NCBI RefSeq assembly: GCF_000380185.1
Contig: NZ_KB904762.1
Coordinates: 1-49,364, forward strand
Reading direction: 5' to 3'
Source: Thiofilum flexile DSM 14609
GTDB taxonomy: Bacteria > Pseudomonadota > Gammaproteobacteria > Thiotrichales > Thiotrichaceae
DNA length: 49,364 bases
Part shown: positions 19,201 through 25,856 of the stretch, in pieces
How the letters are laid out: every line of letters starts with the position of its first letter
Position numbering within the stretch: position 1 is the stretch's first letter
The notes under the pieces: model-generated
Told to the model about the DNA's origin: nothing
Seen by the model: only the letters and a program-made list of their open reading frames with translations
Databases searched by the model: none
Program-made: the position numbers and the translations under genes

Positions 19201-21537
19201 GTGCAAGCAGCCAATACGGCTTTACTTAAACTCGCAGGCAGTCAAACTGCGCTACGTTTTCAATCATTAGAACTAGTCGAGCTATATGCCGACAAAGCTA
19301 TTGAGGCTGCTAAGCACTTACAAGAATTAGTGCAGCAAGGCGAGTTTCAGAATGATTTTAGTCTCAGTAGTTGGGTACGTAATCTACCCGGCGGCTATAG
19401 TCGGGTGGTGTATAGTGAGGCTAGTGGCTGGTGGCAGCGTTTGCAAATTATAGGGGGCATGCAGGGTTTAAGCTTTTTAGTGTTGACCGAGCGGGCGCGG
19501 GCTGAAGCGATTTTACAGCCCACACAACGTCAATTAGTCGATCAATTTGTCTCCAAAGCGATTAACCAAGCAACAACGGCGGAGAGTTGCGAGGTGGGTA
19601 AAGTATTGTTTGAAATGCTATTACCTAATGCTTTAAAAGAGCAAACATTACACTCTGAGCATTGGGTATTAGTCCTCAATAGTGAGGCCGCTGCTTATCC
19701 TTGGGAGTTATTACAAGATCGCCAAGATCCAGACCAGATTCCGCTAGCGGTACGCACCGGATTAGTACGCCAATTACAAACCACACAATTTAGGCAAGTG
19801 GTATTAAATCCCAGTGGGCGCTCAGCTTTGGTGGTGGGAGATCCTGTCCTTACTCTATTGCCACGTCTATCGGCAGCACGGCAAGAGGCTCACAGTGTGG
19901 CTAATTTATTAGAGCAATATGGCTTTAATGAAGTGGTGCGGGAAGTTGAGAGCACGGCTGAATCGATTATTTGTGCTCTGCATAATCGTGAAGTACGGGT
20001 TCTGCATTTAGCAGGACATGGCGTCTATCACTATAACCGTGGTGATGGTGAGTTAGTGACGGGGATGGTGATTGGTGATAATGAGTTTCTAACCGCCGTT
20101 GAAATTGAGCAAATGCGCCAAGTCCCCGAATTGGTATTTGTCAACTGCTGCCATTTGGGCAAAGTCGATCAAGAGGTTAGTAGCTTAAGCCAAGCAAGCA
20201 CAGAAGAGCGCCATCAATTTGCCGCCAGCTTTGCAGAAAGCCTGATTGCTATGGGGGTGAGAGTTGTCATTGTAGCCGGTTGGGCAATTAGTGACTTAGC
20301 CGCACGTTTATTTGCAGAAACTTGTTATCGAGCATTATTAACAGGGTGCCGTTTTGGTGATGCGGTATTACAAGCACGGCGTGATACGTGGCGAGTTTAC
20401 CCCAATTCTAATACTTGGGGAGCCTATCAATGTTATGGTGATCCAGACTATCGCTTAGTACAAAGCAATGCCTTGGGTGAGGATAGCAGTGAGTATAGCG
20501 ATGTTCCGCAGTATATAGCGCCCATTGAGGTCAGTACTGAGCTGGATAATTTAATCAATGCTACCGATAGTTTGCGCCTAGGTGAGTATCAATGGTTACT
20601 CAATAAGGTTAATTTAATTGCCCAAGTAACACCCACCGATTGGCTAAAAGAGGCTGGTTTATTAAGTCGATTAGGGCGGGTGTATAGCAAGCTAGATCAG
20701 TTTCCCCAAGCATTGCAAGCCTATAAACAAGCCCTCTATGCCGAAAAAGCCGAGTATCTCATGAGTACTTGGGATGATTTAGTCAGTGTCTTAACGGCGT
20801 ATGGGTTGCAACTCCATCAATCTCCAGCCTTATTAGAGCATAATCCTATTGCCACTACGGCTCAGGAGCTAATGGCAGAAGCGCTAAAAATACTCGATTG
20901 GCTAGATCAATTAGGGCAAGTGGTAACGCCACCCCCCGGATTTATTAATGGCTCAACATTAGGGCAGCCCCAAAACCGTTTAGAAGAGCGTGCTAAGTAT
21001 TTCAAACGCCTTAGTATGATGGAGCAAAATGAAGCCCAAACCCATACGCTAAAACTGATGGAGGCCGCTTATTGGCGGGCGCATAGTGAGTTTTGGAATA
21101 GCAAGCGGCAAGTTGCCCCTTATCCCTTGGTCAATTGGTTGACCTGCCGTTTAGTGCGTTATCATCGTCAAGAGCAATTACTGACCGAGGGCGATTGGGG
21201 TATTTTAACAGAATGGCTAGCGCGCGCCGAGGCGGAGGCTAATAGTGAGGAACAGCATGCCCCTACGTTTTTAACGGCGGTGAATCAAGCCGAGGTATTG
21301 CTAGTGCATTATTTAATGCCTGATAGTCAGCCTAATTTAGCGACTATTATTCAATATTATGAAAAGGCACTAGAACGCGGAGCACCCCCGCGTAGAATTC
21401 GCTTTGTAAGCGAGCATCTGGAGTTTTTAACGGTTATGTTAAAACAGACAGTTTTTGTCGAGGCAGAACGCCAAGCCTTGCAGGATTTAAAAGGGCAATT
21501 AAAACAACGCTGGCAACTACTACCTGTTAATACTTAA
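16294..21537 (+). CDS. Giant lipase-like and CHAT (caspase-like) protease fusion
   Basis: The 1747-residue protein has several parts. An N-terminal alpha/beta-hydrolase-like region (about 140-430) has a degenerate GYGVGG in place of the nucleophile motif. A second hydrolase, resembling lecithin:cholesterol acyltransferases (about 465-760), has FIPGLLGSEL, the nucleophile motif AHSAGG (S576), D730 in SGDGVV and H751 in PLEHG, so its triad looks intact. A middle region (about 835-1000) weakly recalls the N-terminal domain of M17 aminopeptidases. A CHAT domain (about 1120-1395) has HLAGHG (H1242) and FVNCCHLG (C1286), the catalytic dyad of this caspase/separase-like family. The tail is helical with at least one TPR-like unit (about 1457-1486). 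The ribosome site AAGGAAG precedes the ATG. No signal peptide is seen, so it should be cytoplasmic. The domain calls are from motifs. The function, perhaps defence or regulated cell death, is inference. Confidence 0.85.
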   Translation: MSQLVLSGSVITTAYTLPIMTTTDLMDWTLLGQWSVSEGQERQLITLPTTALIQLEFNEGRSQYLSIAEAERRYQLDFTNPPPALVTLRVFQLEITHTTAPLTTLLNLEQQYARLGLYQFAPHLPFSLKPINSAPLIKRTQPVLLLFPDALQNLTDSFATWWEARPNYNPNSYLERLLRPYGQQVFGLQYSAFITHPLQTLQQLVQWLPQEVELHCIGYGVGGVLAELLAQGSQASWDNSLTELESAGAAELAKALKTLTQHLQSKQITVSKVVTLGAPLRGWGLVNLEFSELVSWLNAVQQQADPSATPNLDYRVTWLGLAVALKLIPSDLEGLLALQPHSDLIRLLNNPQTQLIGQAAQLVSHKQADTLDQWLADNISTLVSSEAYDGVVSLQAAYGGAQRSEGHYAYIAQGKTQHFNYGWDNSVLERIVSALQTPILDTYWQLPEPPKAAYRSAPIATMPATQGIAIFIPGLLGSELLVGENPVWLDESALHWGDFAKLTMSNAKVQVGAVISEHYTPWLEYLSTHYQVIPFAYDWRQATSVVVNQLATLLKSLLQERKQQGLSYPIRIVAHSAGGFIAWSLVQTEPLLWQRLTVEADTRILLLGAPLQGTAHIAQWLYSEERFIEYLSSVAGRNNQRETIATQLASYQGLVDLLPAEFLTPENWTDQLNKDATLQERLQSAQTLQNTINSGQSLSLDRIAYVQGESGLTPAQRSQEANWLATRSGDGVVTWRSVPSVLAQWRVPLEHGLMLNNARYFSAFTELLEQGHTTALERVLPTTASESLVRLPPYTLSLYPTIELIRAAAFGYHTLETRTTTLPPVDLWVTQGNLEHVSRILVVGHYEGNGIVSAESALDQRLNGRLRELHRLGIYPAALNTADLILNTGKQPAGALVIGLGEAGKLTTQALTQTFAQGLLRYAMSQMPMIHALGDAGHFTKALNISSLLIGTQASGLSLREGLLAILRAVQAANTALLKLAGSQTALRFQSLELVELYADKAIEAAKHLQELVQQGEFQNDFSLSSWVRNLPGGYSRVVYSEASGWWQRLQIIGGMQGLSFLVLTERARAEAILQPTQRQLVDQFVSKAINQATTAESCEVGKVLFEMLLPNALKEQTLHSEHWVLVLNSEAAAYPWELLQDRQDPDQIPLAVRTGLVRQLQTTQFRQVVLNPSGRSALVVGDPVLTLLPRLSAARQEAHSVANLLEQYGFNEVVREVESTAESIICALHNREVRVLHLAGHGVYHYNRGDGELVTGMVIGDNEFLTAVEIEQMRQVPELVFVNCCHLGKVDQEVSSLSQASTEERHQFAASFAESLIAMGVRVVIVAGWAISDLAARLFAETCYRALLTGCRFGDAVLQARRDTWRVYPNSNTWGAYQCYGDPDYRLVQSNALGEDSSEYSDVPQYIAPIEVSTELDNLINATDSLRLGEYQWLLNKVNLIAQVTPTDWLKEAGLLSRLGRVYSKLDQFPQALQAYKQALYAEKAEYLMSTWDDLVSVLTAYGLQLHQSPALLEHNPIATTAQELMAEALKILDWLDQLGQVVTPPPGFINGSTLGQPQNRLEERAKYFKRLSMMEQNEAQTHTLKLMEAAYWRAHSEFWNSKRQVAPYPLVNWLTCRLVRYHRQEQLLTEGDWGILTEWLARAEAEANSEEQHAPTFLTAVNQAEVLLVHYLMPDSQPNLATIIQYYEKALERGAPPRRIRFVSEHLEFLTVMLKQTVFVEAERQALQDLKGQLKQRWQLLPVNT

Positions 21538-21544
21538 CAGGTAG
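21520..21544. terminator. Hairpin between convergent genes
   Basis: CTACCTGTTAA (21520-21530) pairs perfectly with TTAACAGGTAG (21534-21544) around a 3-base loop. The hairpin overlaps the stop codon of the CHAT gene. It has no clear T run in either direction, so it could act as a weak terminator or an mRNA 3' end stabiliser between two convergent genes. Confidence 0.5.
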
Positions 21545-21565
21545 TGAGAGTTAGCCAATAAGCAT

Positions 21566-22348
21566 TTATTGCGCTTTAGGTGTTTCAGCCGCAGGTGCAG
21601 GAGTGGCGGCTGGCGTTTCAGTTGTTGTAGCAGGTGCCGCTGCCGCAGGTGCTGCAGGAGTAGGGGCTTGAGCTGCTTGCAGGGCTTGTTGAGCTTGCAT
21701 TAGTTGGCGTTGTTGTGCCTCCATATATTTCATGAAAGCCTGACGTTGCGCTTCTAACTGTTGCTGTTGTTGCTGCAATTGTTGTTGCTGAGCTTGGAAG
21801 TTTGGCGTTGGCATTGCTGGCATAGCACCGGCTGGTGGCATCATCATGGGAGCGCCCATTTGCGGCATCATCATAGGTTGAGCGGGCATGGGCATCATAT
21901 AGGGGTTATAACCACCACCATAAGGGTAGCTGCCGTAGGGGTTAAAACCACCACCATAGGGGTAGCCGCCGGTATAACCGCTAGTATTACCTGTACCGTA
22001 GCCATAGCCGTTACCATAGCCATTCCCTAAACCATAAAGATTACCACGAGTATTGCCACGGCCTTGCCCATAGGTATCGGCATTCATATCGGTATTACCT
22101 TTACCTTTAAAGTTGAGCGAGAAGTCCATTTCACCATCGCCCGTACCACGCCCACGTCCCCAACCACGAGCATCACCAGAACCATTGCCAGTGCCTTGAC
22201 CCTGAGCATTTGCAGAACCTTGTGTATTGCCCTGACCGGTTGCGGTTCCATTGCCGTCACCATTATCAAAGCCATTGAAGAAATCTGCACTAGCTGTACC
22301 AGCCGTTGCTAATAAAGCAACCAATAAAGCGATATTAATGTGTTTCAT
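21566..22348 (-). CDS. Sulfur globule protein-like secreted Gly/Tyr/Met-rich protein
   Basis: This 260-residue protein has a clear signal peptide cleaved after TASA, before DFFNGF. The mature part is Gly/Asn-rich, with GRGRGTGDGEMDFSLNF followed by GYGNGYGYG and PYGGG repeats. A Met/Pro-rich segment, a Gln-rich coiled coil (about 183-228) and an Ala/Pro tail come next. The order of an acidic Gly-rich start, a D-F-S/N-F core and Gly-Tyr repeats resembles the envelope proteins of periplasmic sulfur globules in Allochromatium and Thiothrix-type bacteria. The Gln-rich and Ala/Pro tails are longer than I expect for that family. If correct, it coats stored sulfur in the periplasm. A low-complexity surface protein of another kind is the alternative. 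Confidence 0.65.
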   Translation of the reverse strand: MKHINIALLVALLATAGTASADFFNGFDNGDGNGTATGQGNTQGSANAQGQGTGNGSGDARGWGRGRGTGDGEMDFSLNFKGKGNTDMNADTYGQGRGNTRGNLYGLGNGYGNGYGYGTGNTSGYTGGYPYGGGFNPYGSYPYGGGYNPYMMPMPAQPMMMPQMGAPMMMPPAGAMPAMPTPNFQAQQQQLQQQQQQLEAQRQAFMKYMEAQQRQLMQAQQALQAAQAPTPAAPAAAAPATTTETPAATPAPAAETPKAQ

Positions 22349-22387
22349 AATGAAGCCTCTAGCGTCATAAAAAATTGATAATGTAAT

Positions 22388-22407
22388 ATATTAGAATATT
22401 CTAATAT
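22388..22407. repeat. 20-bp perfect palindrome upstream of the sulfur-globule-like gene
   Basis: ATATTAGAATATTCTAATAT is a perfect palindrome centred 50 bases upstream of the start codon. It overlaps the predicted -10 element of that gene and so is well placed as an operator for a dimeric regulator. The AT-rich sequence could also simply be a melting region. Confidence 0.6.
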
Positions 22408-22419
22408 TGCACTTATCAA
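22390..22419 (-). promoter_or_regulatory. Possible promoter of the sulfur-globule-like gene
   Basis: On the minus strand TTGATA (plus 22414-22419) and TCTAAT (22390-22395, 5 of 6 to the -10 consensus) are 18 bases apart. The -10 lies inside the 20-bp palindrome. A GAGGC ribosome site follows further downstream. Confidence 0.45.
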
Positions 22420-22569
22420 AAAGCAAGCATAATTAATCTGGTTCGAGAAATACCCGATTACTGTCATCTCACCCCCCTATCAAAGCCTTATTTCAGGTAG
22501 CATGCAGTATCACTTGCTTAATCTTGTATCATGCTATGCCATTACAGGTTAATTAAAAAGGTGCAGGGT

Positions 22570-23589
22570 ATGGAATTAGGGCCATTAATGCTTGATCTCA
22601 CTGGGGTAGAGTTAAGCGCAGAAGAGCGGGAGCTAGTGAATCATCCCTTGATCGGGGGGATTATATTTTTTAGTCGTAACTATCAATCAATAGAACAATT
22701 AAAAGCGCTCATTGCTCAGATCAGAGCAGCCTCCAAGCGGCGTTTATTGTTATCGGTTGATCATGAAGGTGGGCGGGTACAGCGTTTTCGTGGCGAGTTT
22801 ACGCGCCTTCCTTCCTTGCGGCGTTTAGGTGAGTATTATGCTATCAATCCCGCACAGGCTAAAGCTCAGGCTAAAGAAGCCGGTTGGTTAATGGCGGCTG
22901 AGTTGCGGGCGTTAGATATTGATTTTAGCTATGCCCCGGTATTGGATTTGGATTATGGCGTGAGCTTAGTGATTGGTGATCGCTCTTTACATCGTGATCC
23001 GACTATTGTGAGTGAATTAGCGCTGGATTATATCCAAGGCATGCGTGAGGCAGGCATGGCTTCCACAGGCAAACATTTTCCGGGGCATGGTTTTATTGAA
23101 GCGGATTCACATCACGCGATTCCGATTGATTCGCGCAGTCTTGAGCAAATTCAGCAGGATGATATTCAGCCCTTTAAAAAGCTGATTCAGGCTGGATTGA
23201 ATGCGGTGATGCCGGCTCATGTGATTTATGAAAAGGTTGACCCTAAACCGGCTGGTTTTTCTAGTTATTGGATTCAAACGATTTTGCGTCAAGAGTTAGG
23301 CTTTCAGGGTTTAATTTTTAGTGATGATCTCAGTATGGAAGGGGCGACTGTCGCGGGGAGTTACGCGGAGCGTGCTCAGGCTGCTTTAACCGCAGGCTGT
23401 GACATGATTATGGCCTGTAATCGACGGGAGGGGATTATTGATATTTTGGAACATCTGAAATATACCGTCCCACCGGCTTCACAAGTACGCATTCAAGCCA
23501 TGCAGGGTAAGCCCTTTATGAACCATACTGCGCTGTTGCAGAGTACACAATGGCAACAAGCCCATCATTTAATGAGTACTTTAGGGTAA
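22570..23589 (+). CDS. nagZ: Beta-N-acetylhexosaminidase NagZ
   Basis: NagZ is a cytoplasmic GH3 enzyme that removes N-acetylglucosamine from anhydromuropeptides during peptidoglycan recycling. The protein has GPLMLDLTG at its start, the GGIIFFSRNY stretch, DHEGGRVQRF, and the KHFPGHGFIEADSHHAIP loop carrying the family's acid/base His-Asp pair. A nucleophile-type FSDDLSMEGA motif is in the C-terminal half. I place the start at the ATG at 22570 because AAGGTG lies just before it and E. coli NagZ begins at the same point. The in-frame ATG at 22531 would add 13 residues foreign to the family. It is the first gene of a likely operon with the purine salvage genes. Confidence 0.93.
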   Translation: MELGPLMLDLTGVELSAEERELVNHPLIGGIIFFSRNYQSIEQLKALIAQIRAASKRRLLLSVDHEGGRVQRFRGEFTRLPSLRRLGEYYAINPAQAKAQAKEAGWLMAAELRALDIDFSYAPVLDLDYGVSLVIGDRSLHRDPTIVSELALDYIQGMREAGMASTGKHFPGHGFIEADSHHAIPIDSRSLEQIQQDDIQPFKKLIQAGLNAVMPAHVIYEKVDPKPAGFSSYWIQTILRQELGFQGLIFSDDLSMEGATVAGSYAERAQAALTAGCDMIMACNRREGIIDILEHLKYTVPPASQVRIQAMQGKPFMNHTALLQSTQWQQAHHLMSTLG

Positions 23590-23657
23590 AAGGTGGCTTA
23601 GAGATTGAGAGCGCTTAAGCCTCACGGTATGCTGTTAAGCTTTTGCGGAGTGAGTTT

Positions 23658-24212
23658 ATGAGCATTACAGTCGAACAAGCCCAAACAGCCATGCAACACG
23701 CCGAGTGTTTGCATTCTGCAGAAGCGGTACAAGCTGCTATTAAATCTTTAGCGGCGGATATTACTGCGGTATTAGCGGATAAAGATCCCCTCTTTATTTG
23801 TGTGATGAATGGTGGGTTAGTCACGGCGGGGCATTTATTAGCACATTTACCTTTTCCGCTACAGGTGGATTATTTGCATGCCACTCGCTATCGCGGTGAG
23901 ACAGCGGGGGCGGCTGATGTGCATTGGCTGTGCCGTCCACAAAATAGTCTGAAAGGGCGGCATGTATTATTAGTTGATGACATTTTAGATGAAGGGCATA
24001 CCTTGCGTGAGATTGTGCGCTGGTGTCAGGCTCAAGAGCCAGCTTCGGTGCGCGTCGCGGTCTTAATTGAAAAAATTCATAATCGTCGTAATCCTGAGGC
24101 TCAAGTGGATTTTTGTGCCCTACAAGTTCCAGACCGCTATGTATTTGGGTTTGGTATGGATTATAAAGAATATTGGCGTAATGCTGATGGTATCTACGCT
24201 GCTGGAGAATAA
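23658..24212 (+). CDS. Hypoxanthine-guanine phosphoribosyltransferase-like enzyme
   Basis: This protein of about 184 residues would join a purine base to PRPP to give IMP or GMP. The PRPP-binding motif VLLVDDILDEGHTL is intact, the early loop FICVMNGGLV fits the pyrophosphate-binding region, and VDYLHATRYRGE matches the flexible loop of HPRTs. The C-terminal PDRYVFGFGMDY is the purine-binding segment of the family. The ATG at 23658 follows GGAGTGAG and is preferred over the TTG at 23643. It lies 2 bases before the MTIP gene. Adjacency suggests that it salvages the hypoxanthine that MTIP releases. Confidence 0.88.
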   Translation: MSITVEQAQTAMQHAECLHSAEAVQAAIKSLAADITAVLADKDPLFICVMNGGLVTAGHLLAHLPFPLQVDYLHATRYRGETAGAADVHWLCRPQNSLKGRHVLLVDDILDEGHTLREIVRWCQAQEPASVRVAVLIEKIHNRRNPEAQVDFCALQVPDRYVFGFGMDYKEYWRNADGIYAAGE

Positions 24213-24214
24213 TA

Positions 24215-24952
24215 ATGACTGATTATATTGATTTTGCGGTTATCGGGGGCACAGGCTTAACAGCTCTGGAGGGTTTAGAGATTATCCATCGGGAAGTCGT
24301 ACATACCCCTTATGGCGAACCATCCGGGCAAATTACCCACGGTCGGATTGGTGAGCACCGCATAGTGTTTTTAGCGCGTCATGGCTATAGCCATACCATC
24401 CCTCCACATCAAATCAACTACCGCGCGAATATGTGGGCGCTCAAAAGTATTGGGGTGGAAAAGGTGGTTGCCATCGCCGCCGTAGGAGGTATCACCCCGG
24501 CTATGCAGCCGCAAGCATTAGTCATTCCCAATCAGATTATTGATTATACCTATGGGCGTAAACATACCTATTTTGATGAGGGTTTGGAAAAGGTTACCCA
24601 TATTGATTTTTCTAAGCCTTACTGTGAAGAACTGCGTCAAGCCTTACTTGTAGCCGGTAAGAGTTTAGGGGTAATTGATGGAGCCACTTATGGCGCTACC
24701 CAAGGCCCTCGTTTGGAAACAGCGGCTGAAATTCAGCGCATGGAGAGGGATGGTTGTAATGTGGTGGGTATGACGGCGATGCCAGAGGCTGCGTTAGCAC
24801 GGGAGCTGGGTTTATGTTATGCCAGTTGTAATGTGGTGGCTAATTGGGCGGCAGGTAAGAGTGAGCAACTGATTACTATGGACGAAATCTACGCTAATTT
24901 AGCGCAAAGTATGGGGCGAGTCCGTACCCTGCTGCGTAGTTTAGTGTGTTAA
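24215..24952 (+). CDS. S-methyl-5'-thioinosine phosphorylase (MTIP/MTAP family)
   Basis: This family of trimeric phosphorylases cleaves methylthio-nucleosides left from polyamine synthesis. The 245-residue protein has the N-terminal phosphate loop IGGTGL, the RHGYSHTIPPHQINYRANM segment, TQGPRLETAAEI, and the substrate region VVGMTAMPEAALARELG. The gene sits next to nagZ as in Pseudomonas, where the equivalent enzyme prefers methylthioinosine (MTIP). The NVVANWAAG segment replaces the Asp-containing loop that reads adenine in MTAP, which favours the inosine-specific version. An adjacent HPRT-like gene would use the hypoxanthine product. Whether the substrate is methylthioinosine or methylthioadenosine is not certain from sequence. 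Confidence 0.87.
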   Translation: MTDYIDFAVIGGTGLTALEGLEIIHREVVHTPYGEPSGQITHGRIGEHRIVFLARHGYSHTIPPHQINYRANMWALKSIGVEKVVAIAAVGGITPAMQPQALVIPNQIIDYTYGRKHTYFDEGLEKVTHIDFSKPYCEELRQALLVAGKSLGVIDGATYGATQGPRLETAAEIQRMERDGCNVVGMTAMPEAALARELGLCYASCNVVANWAAGKSEQLITMDEIYANLAQSMGRVRTLLRSLVC

Positions 24953-24980
24953 TGAGAGGATACTCAGGGAGGAGTCGGGT

Positions 24981-25427
24981 GTGGATAACAATCGTTTTAC
25001 CCAAACTATCGAGCTTACGCTGAAGCCTTCGCGCTACTTGTTGAGCTTTATTGTGGGCATACATCTGTTGGTTGCCATAATAGCATTGAGCACGCCTGCT
25101 TTTCCCTTATGGATTCGTATACTCATGGCAATAGTCGTGGGTATTTCGGCTTGGCGCTCGTTAAAGTTGCAATATTGGCATAGCTCTATGCGTTCGATTC
25201 ACGCTATTCGTTGGCTAGAGTCAGGTGAGTGGCAGATCCAAGTAGGTACGGACTCACCATGGCAGACCGTTGCCTTAGCCAAGCAAAGCTTTGTCAAACG
25301 GTGGGTCGTGATTCTGGGGTTCACTCATCCTAAGCTGGGGTATGTCAGTGCTATTATTTTGCCCGATGCACTCAATGCAGACCTATTACAAAGCTTGATA
25401 ATGCGTTGGTCAGTCGGTAGTTCTTAG
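24981..25427 (+). CDS. YgfX-like small membrane protein
   Basis: This 148-residue protein has two adjacent membrane helices (about 20-40 and 43-60) and a soluble C-terminal part with a WLESGEWQIQVG strand pattern and ILPDALNADLLQSL. That architecture resembles YgfX/CptA proteins of gammaproteobacteria, reported in E. coli to affect cytoskeletal proteins when paired with SdhE. No sdhE gene is adjacent, and pairwise similarity looks weak, so the call is tentative. The GTG start follows GGGAGGAG with good spacing. It is probably the last gene of the nagZ unit, 28 bases after the MTIP gene. Confidence 0.55.
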   Translation: MDNNRFTQTIELTLKPSRYLLSFIVGIHLLVAIIALSTPAFPLWIRILMAIVVGISAWRSLKLQYWHSSMRSIHAIRWLESGEWQIQVGTDSPWQTVALAKQSFVKRWVVILGFTHPKLGYVSAIILPDALNADLLQSLIMRWSVGSS

Positions 25428-25559
25428 TGTGCGATGATTTAGTTTTTCTAACATGATACCTTGAAATAAGTCGTTTGTTGCAGTGCAATAAAGCGACTAG
25501 ACTTATAGGCGTAGAAAGAAAAAAAATAAATAGTTTAACCCTATATAAGGAATATCGAA

Positions 25560-25856
25560 ATGACAATATTAAGTTTAATCACCACTACAGTTCGTCATGG
25601 TTTAGAATTGATCGAACGTACCTATACTCGCCAACAACTGTTAAAACTCAATGATCGTGTATTAGCGGATCTTGGCATGAGCCGTGAGCTATTAGAGCAA
25701 GGCACTAGCGCGTTTCCTTGGAAAACGGCTGAAGCATTAGAAGCTCAAGTGGCTCAAGTGAACACTGCTCAACCTGAAGTGGCAGTAACACGTAAACCAC
25801 TAGAAACTCCCCAAGCTCAACATGGAACTATGACGACCCGTCACTCCTATGTGTAG
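25560..25856 (+). CDS. DUF1127 (YjiS-type) small protein
   Basis: This 98-residue protein contains the DUF1127 signature: a basic N-terminal helix, then LLKLNDRVLADLGMSRELLEQG (about 29-50), where the consensus reads L-L-x-L-x-D-x-x-L-x-D-I/L-G-x-x-R. Some members act as RNA-binding regulators of phosphate or carbon metabolism, but most are uncharacterised. The C-terminal 45 residues are a Gln/Ala/Thr-rich extension not typical of the shortest members. A strong AAGGA ribosome site precedes the ATG. Its end overlaps the convergent opgC gene by 10 bases. Confidence 0.85.
   Translation: MTILSLITTTVRHGLELIERTYTRQQLLKLNDRVLADLGMSRELLEQGTSAFPWKTAEALEAQVAQVNTAQPEVAVTRKPLETPQAQHGTMTTRHSYV

Noticed and set aside
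22531-22569. Upstream ATG for nagZ at 22531
   Set aside because: The extra 13 residues are absent in the family, and AAGGTG supports the ATG at 22570.
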